DNA of 64,000 nucleotides from Erinaceus europaeus (Eukaryota > Chordata > Mammalia > Eulipotyphla > Erinaceidae), in NCBI RefSeq assembly GCF_950295315.1, contig NC_080171.1, positions 98,433,445 through 98,497,444 of the forward strand. The letters are read 5' to 3'. Under the pieces are notes generated by a model. That model did no database searches. It had not been told where the DNA came from and worked only from the letters and a program-made list of their open reading frames with translations. A program made the position numbers and the translations under genes. Shown here in pieces: positions 10,512-21,948 of this stretch (within the stretch, counting starts at the first letter, position 1; each line of letters starts with the position of its first letter).

Positions 10512-10842
10512 TGTGTTTTTTTGTTTTGCCTCCAGGGTTATTGCCTGTACTACGAATTCACTGCTCCTGGAGGCCATTTTTCCCTTTTTGTTGCCCTTGT
10601 TATTGTTATTGTTGCCATTGCTGTTGTTATTGTTGGATAGGACAGAGAGAAATCAAGAGAGGAGGGAAGACAGAGAGGAGGAGAGAAAGATAGACACCTG
10701 CAGAGCTGCTTCACTGCTTGTAAAGTGACCCCCCCCCCCCCCGCAGATGGAGAGCAGGGGCTCAAACCAGAATCTATAAGCCAGCCCTTGTGCTTTGCAC
10801 CATGCGCCAAGTGCGCTTACCAGTGCACTACCACTCAGCCTC
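10512..10842 (-). mobile_element. ERI-type SINE, near full length
   Basis: In reverse orientation it runs from GCCTCCAGGGTTATTGCC...GTTGCCCTTGTTATTG through the GA-rich middle to GCACTACCACTCAGCC. A poly(C) run at 10728-10742 sits in place of the usual CCCCTGCAGG. TGTTGTTTTTTT-like sequences on both sides suggest a target duplication. Confidence 0.8.
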
Positions 10843-11029
10843 CTGTTGTTTTTTTAATGGCTGCTACATGCGTGTATGAAAAAGTGCTGGCAGACGTGGT
10901 GCCCAGGTTGGCACCATGAGGTGGTGTGTGCTGGAGGAAGGGGAGGCCCTCTGAATACTGCCTGTGCTGACTGGCTTACCTGGAGCCATAATAACAGCCC
11001 CATAATAAGTGTTACTCAGCTGTTTAAAA

Positions 11030-11312
11030 TGACAAAGTTGTTTCCTTTGCATGCTCTTGGGTGAAACTTGAGGACATCATGTTGAGTGAGATAAGTCAAA
11101 AAGAGAAGGACAAATATCAAATGATCGCACTTATTAGCAGGATTTAATTAAATAGGGATGGGGAGGGAGAGCACAATGTGAAACATGGACTAGACATGGT
11201 GTATTGCACCAAAGCAAAGGACTCTGGGAAGGGCGGAGAGGAAGAAAACTTTGGGGCATATGTCAGTGACTGCACTGTAAAACATTAACCCCCTCAATAA
11301 AAAATTAATAAC
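11030..11312 (+). mobile_element. L1 3' UTR fragment
   Basis: The sequence GTTGAGTGAGATAAGTCAAAAAGAGAAGGACAAATA is a hallmark of the mammalian L1 3' UTR. It is followed by a terminal AATAAAAAATTAATAACAATAAT tail. The 5' part of the element is absent. Confidence 0.75.
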
Positions 11313-11324
11313 AATAATAGCTAG

Positions 11325-11640
11325 GGGCCAGGCATTGGTGCACCTGGTTAAGTGCACATAGTAGTAAGCACAAGGACCCATGCAAAAGCCCAGGTTGGAG
11401 CCCCTGACTCCCATCTGCAGCAGAGATGCTTCATGAGTGGCGAAGCAGGTCTGCAGGTGTCTCTCTGTCTCTCTCCCTCTCTATCTCCCCCTCCCCTCTC
11501 AATTTCTCTCTGTCCTGTCAAATAAAAATGATGGGGGGGGGAGAAATGGCCACTAGGAATGGTGGATTTGTAGTGCAGGCACCAAACTCCAGCGACTGGA
11601 GGCTAAATAAATAAATATAAAAATAATTTTATTTTAAAAA
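11325..11640 (+). mobile_element. ERI-type SINE
   Basis: The head GGGGCCAGGCATTGGTGCACCTGGTTAAG, a B-box-like GGTTGGAGCCCC, the CT-rich middle and a tail with GGTGGATTTGTAGTGCAGGCACC and AAATAAATAAA are present. It sits directly after the L1 3' end. Confidence 0.8.
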
Positions 11641-13424
11641 TAACAATAGCCCCATTTATCTGAGCTCAGATGGGCTTTGCTTCATGTCATTGGTTCTTGC
11701 CCCAATTTGACCAGTTGGATATCCTTGGGGTAGGGCAGAAATTGAGTCTCTTGAGTGACTAGCCCAAGATGAAACTGAGAACCAGTGTGTCATTCTCCAA
11801 ATCGACTCTGTTACTAATTAAACTTAGGGGCTCTAAGGGATTTCTGGGCTCTGACCCACTGGGCTTCTAGTCACCAGCATGGGGTCAGATAGATGAGGAC
11901 TACAGGACAAAGCCTGCAGAGTAAACCACTCGCTGCACACCTTAATTCTCTCCTCGATCTGGCCCAGGAAGGTGTTCTGTCAGGATGTACAAAGCAGCAC
12001 TGAGCTTGACTCCCAGCCCCTTCACATCACCCTTCTGAGCTGAAGTGCTCTCTTCTAACTCCAGGAGTTTTTATGCAGCTTAACAGACTGTCCTAAAATA
12101 GCAGAGAACTTGCATACTGCTCAGCCAGTTAACTGCTAATGTCCCATCATTACCAGCTGGTTCTTCTTATTGGGAAGTGGTGTGAGCTGGTGTGCACACT
12201 CATCAGGTGACCCTGGAGCACTGTCCCACCCTGGTGTCAGAACTCGCTTACCCCACTGACCAAGCCTATCTTTATTCTTGGGTTCACTGAAGAGGGACTT
12301 AGAAAAGCCAATCTCTACTCTCCGTTGGAGGAAATTAAAGATGATGTAGGAAGACGGGGAGAGATTAAAGGTGTTCAGTCAGGGTGTAAAACCACCACAA
12401 ATAGCACCTTCATCAAGAGTGCTGCAGTGTCTCATTTAATCTCAGGATGTGAAAGCTACTTGTGCCAGTCCCACTCCTGTGGGTAATGGCGATTAGCTGG
12501 CTGGTCACTGTGGGTAGTAGGTGGGCCTCTTCTGCAGCAGTGTCAGACGGTTCTCTAGAAACAGACAGAAACTGTTTCTTTTAGCCACTGGCCCCAGCAC
12601 TGGACATGGACTTTACAACCTCAGGAGGAGCCCTGTCCATGGCCCCCAGCTCTTGGGCCCTGGAGGTTCAGGGCCCCTTGGTGGGGCTGCCTCTGTGTTT
12701 GCTCCTTTCCATCCCACCAAGCTACCCTGCCCTTGTTGAGGGGATAAGCAGCAGCTAGGGGCTCAGGGTCAGCAGTTCTGTCTGTGAACTACTATTTTGT
12801 CCTACGAGACACTTTAAGACATCCCCTCCCCAGGCAGGGTCATGTCACTGAACTCATATGGGGTGACATTGCCATCCAGAGCCTCCCCCATCCACTCATT
12901 TTTTTTCTGCTGTGCAGGCACTTCTCTCCTTGGTCCCTCCATGCTCCGGGGGAAGGGGTGATGGCGCCTACTGTACAGCAAAAACCTTGGCTCTGAGGGT
13001 GCCCTGTTCCATCTCCAGGACAGGCATGGTTTTGCTTCCCCAGCTCTGCCTGGGGTGTTTCTGGCTTGGAGACCATACCTGGGCTCACACAGGGCTCAGG
13101 TCACTCTGTGGACAAAACTCACCCTGTCAGCCTTGAGCCTGTGGTTAGGGACAAAGGGAACAAGAAAGCTGTCCCCCAGTGCTCCAGCCACAGTGGCCCC
13201 AGCTTGCCACTCCCAAGAACAGCCAGGCCCCAGATAATAACACATAGCACCCACATCTGCCCCCCAGACTCTGAGCAGCAGTGTGACACACAGCCAGGGA
13301 GCAGGACACATGGCCTGCTCCTGGTGCTCAGATCCAGGGTGTTTTCCAGGAGAACTGTGAGCCTTGTGCACAGGGAGGCAGTGTGGTAGACAAACAGGAC
13401 AGGAGTTTGGGTGGTGGTGGTTTT
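11641..13424. other. Last MVB12B intron, possible conserved patches
   Basis: Two repeat-free stretches, about 12040-12210 and 12285-12460, read like conserved non-coding DNA (balanced composition, no repeat signature). This is impression only. The rest is GC-rich unique intron, and the overlapping frames at 12.8-13.4 kb have no recognisable product. Confidence 0.35.
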
Positions 13425-13545
13425 TAACTTTTTTTTTTCCACTGGAGTTAGCTCTGTCTTATGGTGATACCTGGGATTGAACCTGGGACCTCAGAGCTTC
13501 AGGCATGGAAGTCTGTTGCCTAAACTGTTCTTCCTGCAGCCCTCC
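13425..13545 (-). mobile_element. ERI-2-type SINE fragment
   Basis: The reverse-oriented fragment has GGTGATACCTGGGATTGAACCTGGGACC and CTTCAGGCATGGAAGTCTG, the same core as at 6214 and 32920. Confidence 0.7.
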
Positions 13546-14689
13546 CTCTACCTCCACAAGTGGGCGCTGGTCAGGGCTATGCCTCTCCCCCTCCCCTCTT
13601 CCCCCCTCTGTGGATAGCATATGGAGAGGAGGGCATTCTGGGTCATGAGCTACACCCCACAATGAAAATAGTTTAAAGTCATGATTAAAATCAATGTACT
13701 TGTTAATCAAGCTGACTTTGTGGGGTTTGAGGCGGTAGGGGATCAAGGGAAAGACAGAACCTGTCACAACTCAGCAGGCTGTTGAAACTGAATAAAGGTC
13801 AGTAAAGGAACTCAGGCTTGAGTCCTGTCCCTCCCCCAGCCCCTGAAGGTGGTGGCACCTCTTTCTCGGGGCCTTGTCCCCTCAGTTGTGTCCCCCAGTG
13901 GTGGTGCTCAGAGCAGGCCCTTTGCCCTGTGAGTGAGTCCCAAGCTAGGGAAAGTGTGTTTTGCTCACCTCTACTCAGCCACAGAGCATACCAGAGGGGA
14001 GGTTTCCTGGCAGAAACCCAGGGTTTGAGCTCCAGAGGGTGGTGTTGAGCCAGGAGGGGGTCTGTGGCCCAGCCAAGCCCCTATCATCCTTCCTGCCACC
14101 CAAACAAAAGGTTCTTTCTTGAGGGGAATAGAGAAAGTGTAATTTCCGCAGCCAACCCTCATGATGAAACATCTTCCCTGGGAGTGAGAAGATGGGCATA
14201 TAAATATTCTCCATCTCTGCCGCTCTTTATTTCCCTTGTAAGCAGTCGCCCCATTTCTCCATCTGATGGATTCCCTGCTGCAGCCACAGTGGGAGCACCC
14301 AGCCCCTGAAGATCAGGTAGCCGTTTCCAAACCAACCCGTGGCTGGACTGCCTTTCCTCCAGTCTAACTGGTCCCCTTCCCGACCCACTACCCCACCCTG
14401 CCCAGTACTCCATGCAGCTTCAGACACACACCCCTGCAGTTTCACAGACTGTGGGCTCAGTTTCCATGCTGCCTGCATAATGACCTGCAGCCTTGTAAAC
14501 AGAGGAACCAAGCCTTCTTTCCCAGCACCTTCTGGCTCCCCGAAAAGCCATTTCCCCACCTGCTGCCACAGCTCCAGGCCAGGGAAGCCACAGCGGCCAT
14601 GCTCACCCTTCCCTTCAGTGGGCGCCACACTCAAAAGGCCCCTGCAAGGGAAGCATCATTAGTCGCCCAGGCTTCATGGTGGAGCAGAC

Positions 14690-15570
14690 AGCCTCCATTT
14701 TCAGCCGACTTTAAAGCTGAAAGACAAGGGAGAGTCTAATTAGTAAAGGGACACTCTAATATTAATCACGCCCTTAAAATTGACAAGGGAGGCAGTTCAT
14801 TTAACCACTTAATTGCTACAGGTTTTTATGGGCTGCTATTTGCAGATGTATTTAATGAAGAAGTTATAAATCTGAGGGAGCTTAAAATTTTAATTTTATA
14901 CCTAAATATTTTCCTTGTTCTTGTGTTTGTAGTCAATCCTCAAGAGTGTAGTCACGTGGAATGTTCTTTAAATGAACATATTTGCTAACTGGCGTGATTT
15001 CAGTTTTTAAAACATTGGTTCCAGCAATTAGGCATTTTTTCAGTTCCCAAATGACTAGAGAAATTCGTCTTGATTATAATTGCTCTTAGCCACGCATATC
15101 TAATTTGTGTCTTTTTAAGTGTTAATTAGTAAACAGTTTGAGCTGACATCTTTATGTGTTTGTGTGTTGAAAAATGGGGCTTATTGCTTATTTAGCTTGG
15201 GGCCAATTCCACTGGCATTTACGTCACGACATTGAGGTGAAATTAATGGGAATATATTTGGCAGCGTGAGGTGAAAAGAATTTTCAAATTCAACTTTTGG
15301 ACATTTGCTTTGCATGGGCTTCTGCAAAATATATGAGATTAAAGTGAATTTGGGACCTACATATTGCAGGAAGAAAGTGAGGCAAAAGATTTTTGTATCA
15401 GTAATGAAATGGCAGAGTCCCAATTTTATAAAAGCAAAATGTTCATATCCCAGCACAATTGTTCATTCTTTCTACTTTTGGAAGCTTTCATTGCACTTAT
15501 TAACGTGGAAGAATTCTGTTGAGGGAGAGGCTGCAAAATGTTGGTCCCCTTGCACCATCTAGTGGTCCAC
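14690..15570. promoter_or_regulatory. Candidate deeply conserved enhancer in last intron
   Basis: About 880 bases of AT-rich, repeat-free and low-CpG sequence are packed with homeodomain cores (TAATTA at 14737-14742 and 15123-15128, plus TTAATTG and ATTAAT sites), TTTATGG-type Hox/Cdx-like sites and a TGACATCTTTATG stretch. It is embedded in much more GC-rich intron. The compositional island, unbroken by any SINE, has the look of an ultraconserved-type vertebrate developmental enhancer. It has no coding signature, since splice-flanked frames are absent. By synteny it would belong to the LMX1B regulatory domain. Conservation itself was not measured. Confidence 0.55.
15552..15565 (-). promoter_or_regulatory. 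CTCF-like motif (one mismatch)
   Basis: On the minus strand this reads CCACTAGATGGTGC, matching the CTCF core CCASYAGRKGGCRS with one difference (T for C at position 12). It lies at the edge of the conserved-looking block. Confidence 0.45.
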
Positions 15571-16204
15571 TTATAAACTGCAATAAGCTCTAGCTGCCTT
15601 CTCCCCACTTTGGAGGTTGAACGTTTCAGCACCTGAATTCTCCTTTACTGTTCAATCAGGAAACTGATATGTTTGGGAGAAGGCCTGCCTTCCTCATTGA
15701 ATAAATAAAGTGAGTTAAGTAAATAGACACTAACTTGTTCTTCCCTTTTTTTTCCCACATCACTTAAAGACATAGAACTATCCCCCCAGTTGTTAAAGCT
15801 CTTGGTGTTAACTCCAGCCCAAAACAAAGAAGCCTAATGAATAAGGCACAGGAGATGTGTTAGGCTTCTGAAATGCTGGAAGTAGCCTGGGGGCAGGGCT
15901 CTCCTCAGAGAGTCTTCAGGATTCTGACCACAGTGTAGGACCCACTGGCTTGTGCCACAGACACAATTCATTCTTTCCCTGCAAATTATGCCTGGTATCT
16001 CAGGCAGTTTATCATCTTAAGCATCTGCCCTGCCAATCAGAGTCAAGGTGTTAATATTTAATGTTTTCCTCCTGGGTACAAAGGTTGTCCTGGTTTGTCA
16101 AAATGCAAACATTAAAAAATGGTGTAAAGTAAAAGGTAAAAAACAGCCGCCGCCCCCCCCCAACACATACACAATTTACCCCTGAGTGTGGACCCACTCA
16201 CCTT

Positions 16205-16690
16205 CAACTAAACAATGCACAGGTCCATAGTGTACTCAGGATTCTTGCTTTTGCATTTGCCAATATATCCTACACAGCCTTCCATATCATTTTGCACATA
16301 TCTATCTGCCTCGTTCTTTTTAATGACTACATGTTGTTCCCTTTTATAATTATGCCATAACTTATTTAACAATTCGCTATTGATTGACTTTTGAGTTGTT
16401 TCCAATTCTCCACGATTACATGAAGGCAATAGATTTCCTTGTACACGTGTTTCTGCTCCCCTGGTTCTTTCTCTAGAAGGCTGTATATTACCCCTTTTTC
16501 CTTTCCAGAAAGGACGTGCCCCCATTTAGCACTCCTCCCCACGACCCCGTATTTGAGGGTTCCTGGTTTCCCACCTCCTCACGGGTTGAGTATCACTGGG
16601 ATGGACCACTGGAAAGCTTTGCATCTTTACTGCCATTTCTACTGATTCTTCAGATTCTCTTTTGTGTCTGCCCTTTGCCCGAATTTTTTT
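16205..16690 (-). mobile_element. Old L1 (L1M-type) 3' end fragment, antisense
   Basis: The text CTTTTTAATGACTACATGTTGTTCC...CAATTCGCTATTGATTGACTTTTGAGTTGTTTCCAATT is the familiar antisense of old L1 3' UTRs (a TATTGATGGACATTTAGGTTGTTTCC-like line). It is strongly diverged. Confidence 0.65.
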
Positions 16691-16705
16691 TTTACCAGTT
16701 TATGT

Positions 16706-16999
16706 CACTTTTTCCATTTATTTATTTATTTATTTATTTTCCCTTTTGTTGCCCTTGTTTTATTGTTGTAGTTATTATTGTTGTTATTGATGTCATTGTT
16801 GTTGATAGGACAGAGAGAAATGGAGAGAGGAGGGGAAGACAGAGGGGGTAGAAAGACAGACACCTGCAGACCTGCTTCACCGCCTATGAAGGGACTCCCC
16901 TGCAGTTGGGGAGCCAGGGCTAGAACCGGGATCCTTGTGCTTTGCAACACGTGCGCTTAGCCTGCTGTGCTACCGCCTGACTCCCCACTTTTTCCATTT
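16706..16999 (-). mobile_element. ERI-type SINE with 14-bp target duplication
   Basis: It is a reverse-oriented full-length copy ending CTACCGCCTGACTCC. The target duplication CACTTTTTCCATTT is perfect at 16706-16719 and 16986-16999. Confidence 0.92.
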
Positions 17000-17194
17000 T
17001 TAAGAGTTGGGTATGATCTTTAAAACAGCCTTCCTTCTGCCATTTATTCCAATACATGCCCACACTTTAGCCAGCATCTTTTCACCTTGTTAATGATGTG
17101 TTTGGGGAAAGAAATCTAGGCAAGTTTGTCTTTGTTTAGATGTTTTATTTTTGGCTTTGTGTGATACTTAAAAGATTCTCACATTGTCGCCTCT

Positions 17195-17405
17195 TTTTTC
17201 TCCTACTTTTTTTCTTACTGTCACCTGGGTTTCACTGCTCCAGGATGACTTTTTTCAAGAAGGGAGGGAGGGAGGGAGAAAAAAAGAAGAAAAGACAGCA
17301 CAGCTCCCAAGCTTCTCCCATGTGGTAAACCAGGAGCTTGAACTTGGGTTGTGCTCATAGCACTGAGCAGACGTGCTTCCAAGAGCTAGCTGACCAGCAC
17401 ACTCC
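17195..17405 (-). mobile_element. Diverged ERI-related SINE
   Basis: The pieces TCACCTGGGTTTCACTGCTCCAGGATGAC, a purine-rich middle, GGAGCTTGAACTTGGGTTGTG and GCTAGCTGACCAGC match the general layout in reverse orientation. There are many differences. Confidence 0.5.
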
Positions 17406-17940
17406 TACTCTTGGATTTCACATATTAAGATATTAAATACTTTCCAACCACTTGACCCATCAGGAAAGTATTAGAAGGTAAGAGCGAAAAGCAGCTTTAT
17501 TTTATCCTAGAGTGCAAGCCCTGCTTTCTTAACATTCACTTCTCCAGTGAATTCCAAATGCTACTTTCTGTCATGGATTTCCATAGGTTAGGGGCTCAGT
17601 GGGCATTTTCCTTAACTGCTCTGCTCTGTCTTTCTATTTTATAGTATTCCCACCCTGTTGTTTGAATCTTACAGCCCCATAATAAGCCTTACTATGTGAT
17701 CAGTGTAGTTCTCCACCATTTGTCTGCCCCCCAACCCCTCCACACACTTGCCATTTTTCCTAATTTTATTCACAGAATTGTTCTTCCAGTTGAACTTTAG
17801 ACTTTTTGAGGGCAGGATCAATGACTCCACAAACCCTGTCCCAGATCTTCATCATAACAGCATCACAAACACACAGGTCAGCTAGGGAGAGAGAGGGGTG
17901 CCAGCATTTTAGATGAGAGTCTGTGCTCTTTGTAGATATC
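17406..17940. other. Last MVB12B intron, unique
   Basis: No recognised feature. Confidence 0.35.
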
Positions 17941-17949
17941 CTGCATGTA

Positions 17950-18083
17950 CCATTTTAGGTCACCACTGGGTGTTTTATGGTTTTGTGATTCCAGCAGATG
18001 GAGTCTTTTCTTCCACTATATTTTCTGTCATTTATATATCAAGAAGCTGTTGACTTTTGCATTTTATCTCTGGAATGGCTGGT

Positions 18084-18124
<41 letters not shown>

Positions 18125-18600
18125 TTTTGTTGGTTGAGATTATATTTCAGTGGCTTTTCTTTGGCAGACAGTTATACCACCAGCCAAGACCAATGCTGGC
18201 TGCTTCCCTCACACAGTGTTTGTCCCTCTGCCTTTCAGGTCACTGGGCCTCCTTGTCTTCTCTGTGCTTTTACTGAAAGTTTATCATTTCAGCATTGAAA
18301 CATAATGTTGCATTTTTATTTGATATACAGAGAAAGAGAGGCAGTGAGAGGGTTGTTCCTGTGTGACTTTTAACTACAATAAAGAATTATCCGTCTATTT
18401 CTATTTTCCTAAGTATTTTCAGCAGAATTGAACAGTGGCTTTTGATAAATGCCTGTCAGTTGCCCATTGAGAGGATCATGTTGTTTTTCCTCCATGGGCC
18501 TGTTAACACAGAGATGATGTTAATAGAGTTCCTGATTCTGAGAGCCTCAAAAGCCCCCCACTTCACTGTGGTTGGGGATTCTGGCAGTAATCACATAGGC
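17950..18600 (-). mobile_element. L1 ORF2-region fragment, antisense
   Basis: The stretch CAGCAGAATTGAACAGTGGCTTTTGATAAATGCC...CCATTGAGAGGATCATGTTGTTTTTCC reads as antisense L1 ORF2 (compare the ATTGAGATAATCATGTGGTTTTT line in L1s). The piece at 17950-18250, split by a (CT)19 tract, is probably part of the same element. It has no intact coding capacity. Confidence 0.5.
18085..18122 (+). repeat. (CT)19 microsatellite
   Basis: Pure CT run inside the old L1 fragment. Confidence 0.95.
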
Positions 18601-18906
18601 GGCCCCTCCATGACCCAGGGCTCTCCAGGTGTGAGTGAGAGAACCACAGCCACGGAGATGAAGCTGGCACAGGGGCAGAACGACCTATCCCAGCACCTAT
18701 GTCACTGAAGTCAAAAGGAACACTTGGCCTTACGCAATTCTCCCATAAAATGGAGATTATTTCCCTTCTTCTCTTTCTTCTTCTTCTTTTTAATGGTTTG
18801 ATGAACTATACTCCCCAAGTCTTAAAATACTATTCCTCCTCCTGATTGGCTTTTTTTTATATGGTTGCCTAACATGCAGGTAAAAGTGAGCTTTAAGACA
18901 AAGACT

Positions 18907-19087
18907 GGGGGCTGGGTGGTGGTCAGCCGGCTGAGTGCACACATCACGTTGCACAAGGGCCCAAGCCCTCATCTGCAGGGCAAAGCTTCCCAAGCAGGTG
19001 AAGCAGGTCTGCAGGTGTCTCTCTCCCTCTCTGGCTCCCCTCCCTCTCAATTTATCTCTGTCCTATCAAATATAAGAAAAGAAAAAA
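18907..19087 (+). mobile_element. ERI-related SINE, first of a tandem trio
   Basis: GGGGCTGGGTGGTGGTCAGCC head, B-box-like segment, CT-rich middle, and ATATAAGAAAAGAAAAAAG tail immediately followed by another SINE head. Confidence 0.75.
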
Positions 19088-19330
19088 GGGGGCGGGCAGT
19101 AGCACAGCAGGTTAAGCGCACATGGCGCAAAGCACAAGGACCGGAGTAAGGATCCTGTTAGAACCCCAGCTCCCTGCATGCAGGGGGGTCGCTTCACAAG
19201 CAATGAAGCAGGTCTGCAGGTGTTTATCTTTATCTTCCCCTCTCTGTCTTCCCCTCCTCTCTCCATTTTTCTGTATCCTATCCAACAACGATGACATCAG
19301 TAACAACAATAATAATAACTACAACAATAA
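19088..19330 (+). mobile_element. ERI-type SINE, second of a tandem trio
   Basis: It starts GGGGGCGGGCAGTAGCACAGC and ends in the CAACAATAATAATAACTACAACAATAA tail. It inserted into the A-rich tail of the preceding copy. Confidence 0.85.
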
Positions 19331-19650
19331 AGTAAGAAGGACCAGCATAAGGATCCTAGTTCGAGCCCCTGACTCTCCACCTGCAGGGGGGTCGCCTCAC
19401 AAACGGTGAAGCAGGTCTGCAGGTTTCTATCTTTCTCTCCCCCTCTCTGTCTTCCCCTCCTCTCTCCATTTCTCTCTGTCCTATCCAACAACAATGACAG
19501 CAATAACAACATAACAACAACAATGATAAACAACAAGGGCAACAAAAGGGGGAAAAATAGCCTCCAGGAGCAGTGGATTCATAGTGCAGGCACCGAGCCC
19601 AGCAATAACCCTGGAGGCAAGAAAACAAAACAAAGGGGAAAAAATGACAA
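19331..19650 (+). mobile_element. ERI-type SINE, third of a tandem trio, 5'-truncated
   Basis: It begins inside the tRNA-like part (AAGGACCAGCATAAGGATCC) and continues to the long tail with GCAGTGGATTCATAGTGCAGGCACCGAGCCC and GGAGGCAAGAAAAC. It is head-to-tail with the previous two. Confidence 0.85.
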
Positions 19651-20060
19651 GGAATGGGGAGCATACCTTCCAGAGTGACCTCCCTACCACCACCTCTGCC
19701 CTTTCATTTTCCACATAGAAATCAGTGCTGGAAAGCATCCCCCCCCCTTTTTTTTCTCCTCAGCTACCCAGGAGAGGGAAAAGACAAACACCATGCAGGT
19801 GACTTTGGAGGTCTGACTCATGACCAGTGAGCCCCATGGCTCTTTGCAGACCCAGATATGTTACTTCCTCAGCAGCAAAGCATCTGTCAGCCAGAGTCCC
19901 CCCTCCTTCCAAAGCCTCCACCGACCAGGAAACTCAGAGAAAAGAATATGTCTGTGTCTTCAGATTCATGTGACAGTCTTCTGCTCCACCACCAAATGTG
20001 CCTCCTCCCTCTTCCTTAAGGTGCATGGCCTTCTCACCCCTCGTTTGCTTACTTTGTCTC

Positions 20061-20062
<2 letters not shown>

Positions 20063-20115
<53 letters not shown>

Positions 20116-20116
20116 C
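20063..20116 (+). repeat. (AC)n microsatellite
   Basis: About 50 bases of AC with a single interruption at its right end. Confidence 0.95.
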
Positions 20117-20261
20117 AGTGATAAAATGGTATTTGACAGCTTAGCTGGTCTGTAGGGAAGTGTGGGGCTGAGGCAAACTGGGTGACACACCTTTCTAAAG
20201 GAAGAGGCTTCCATGCACCCCACCAGGCTTAGAATGAAGATTCAGGATTGCCACCCTTTCT

Positions 20262-20545
20262 TGATGTTTTTGTTTTTCTTTTCATTATTTATTTTCACCA
20301 CCAGGGTTACTGCTGAGGTTCAGTGTCAATATGATTCTACCATTCCTGGCAGATGGTTTTTTTGTTTGTTTGTTTTCTTTTCTCTTTTAATAGGGGTGAG
20401 AGACAGAGAGAGAGGAGGAAGGAGAGAGGGAGAGAAAAAGAAGATATCTGCAGCACTCTACGGAGACCGGGGGCTTAAACCCGGGCCCTCATGCATGGTA
20501 GTATGTGCATTCTGATTGATGTATGTGCCACCACCTGGTCCCTCT
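20262..20545 (-). mobile_element. Diverged ERI-type SINE
   Basis: Reverse order: CACCACCAGGGTTACTGCTGAGG, the purine-rich GAGAGACAGAGAG middle, CTGCAGCACTCTACGGAGACC, and GTGCCACCACCTGGTCCC. Confidence 0.65.
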
Positions 20546-21023
20546 CCTAATCTTTTTAATAAAAGCTGGGACATGTTGGCATTTCATGCCAAGCAACTTT
20601 CCAACTAACTGCTCAGTGTTCATGACTACCTTAAGACACCAGAGAAGCCAGCTGGGCAGGAATGACCCTCCAGCTTGTACCCACAGGTCACAGGAAGCGT
20701 GTGGACACAGCCTGGTAGACGGGGGCCACCCCACCACCCTGCTCAGAGGGTCCAGGGCCAGCTGATGCTGCTGCTTCCACAAAAGACTGACCCCTTACCA
20801 CACCCCAAACCAAATCCAAGCCAGCAGCCTGCTCCTTTGTGTTGCCCTGTTCCCAGAGCCCTGTCAGCCCCTTCACTCATCCAGCCAGCCCCCAGTCTTC
20901 TGGTCTGACCCACCACCTCTATTGGGCGCAGAACTACAGTTACTGAGGACCTCTGCCCAGCCTGCATCTGAGGCTGTGGGAAGCACTGAAGGCACCCAGG
21001 GCTTTCCATTCAGCACCCCCCCA

Positions 21024-21068
<45 letters not shown>
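21024..21068 (+). repeat. (AC)22 microsatellite
   Basis: Uninterrupted AC run. Confidence 0.96.
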
Positions 21069-21071
<3 letters not shown>

Positions 21072-21904
21072 GGGAGAGGGGAGTGCGTCTCAGAACTAGA
21101 GTAGCTACCAACGGCTGGCAGGGGCTTAGTCCCTTGGGGAGAGGACGTGCCCAGAGGGAGTGACTTTCAGAAAGGCAGAGGGAAGCCCTCTGCCTTCACT
21201 GCAGGCAGGGTTCTGGTGGTCATCTGCTCTGGCCTGGGAAGTACTGGGAGGGCAGTGCCGGCTCCTTCCCCCAAACCCCAGGCCTGAATAGGGACAGTCC
21301 TCTGGAGAAATGATTGGTTGGGGTGCTCTGCTTTCAGTCAGTCATTCCGGTGTCTCTGTGCCGCCGGCATCCAGGGAGAAACAAGAACTCCCCTTAGCAA
21401 AAACAGGACCATAAAACATCACTTGCCTCTTTCCCACACTGACCCTGTCTCTCCTTTAGTAGCTTACAGGGGACTAGCAAAACCAGAAGCCCCCACTGCC
21501 CCCACTTCCATCCCTCCACCATCCCTTCAGAGAGGAGGAGGCTTGCTCCCTGGGCCTGGCGCCTGCCCCTAGGCCTCCCCACTAATGAGGAGGGTAGACA
21601 GAGAGCCCTCCACTCCTCCACTGCTCCACTCCTCCGCTCCTCTGCTGCCCCACTGAAGAGAGGAAGCTCCCCACAGCCCACATGCTGTGGTGGCTGATGA
21701 GCAGAGCCTTACTTAGTGTGGAGGTGTGGAGCAGGCTCCAGGGCAGAAGGGGACCTCTGCTTGGGACCCACATCCCTCTGTGGGGATCCTTCCTGACTGC
21801 TCTCACACACACACATCCCATTGTCAGTTCACCCTGAACCAGTGGTTCTCACTGGCCTGAGCATGGCCCCACCTGTCCTCTCATGCTGGGTCCCTGGGGC
21901 CCAT

Positions 21905-21905
<1 letters not shown>

Positions 21906-21946
<41 letters not shown>
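21906..21946 (+). repeat. (AC)20 microsatellite
   Basis: Uninterrupted AC run. Confidence 0.96.
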
Positions 21947-21948
<2 letters not shown>

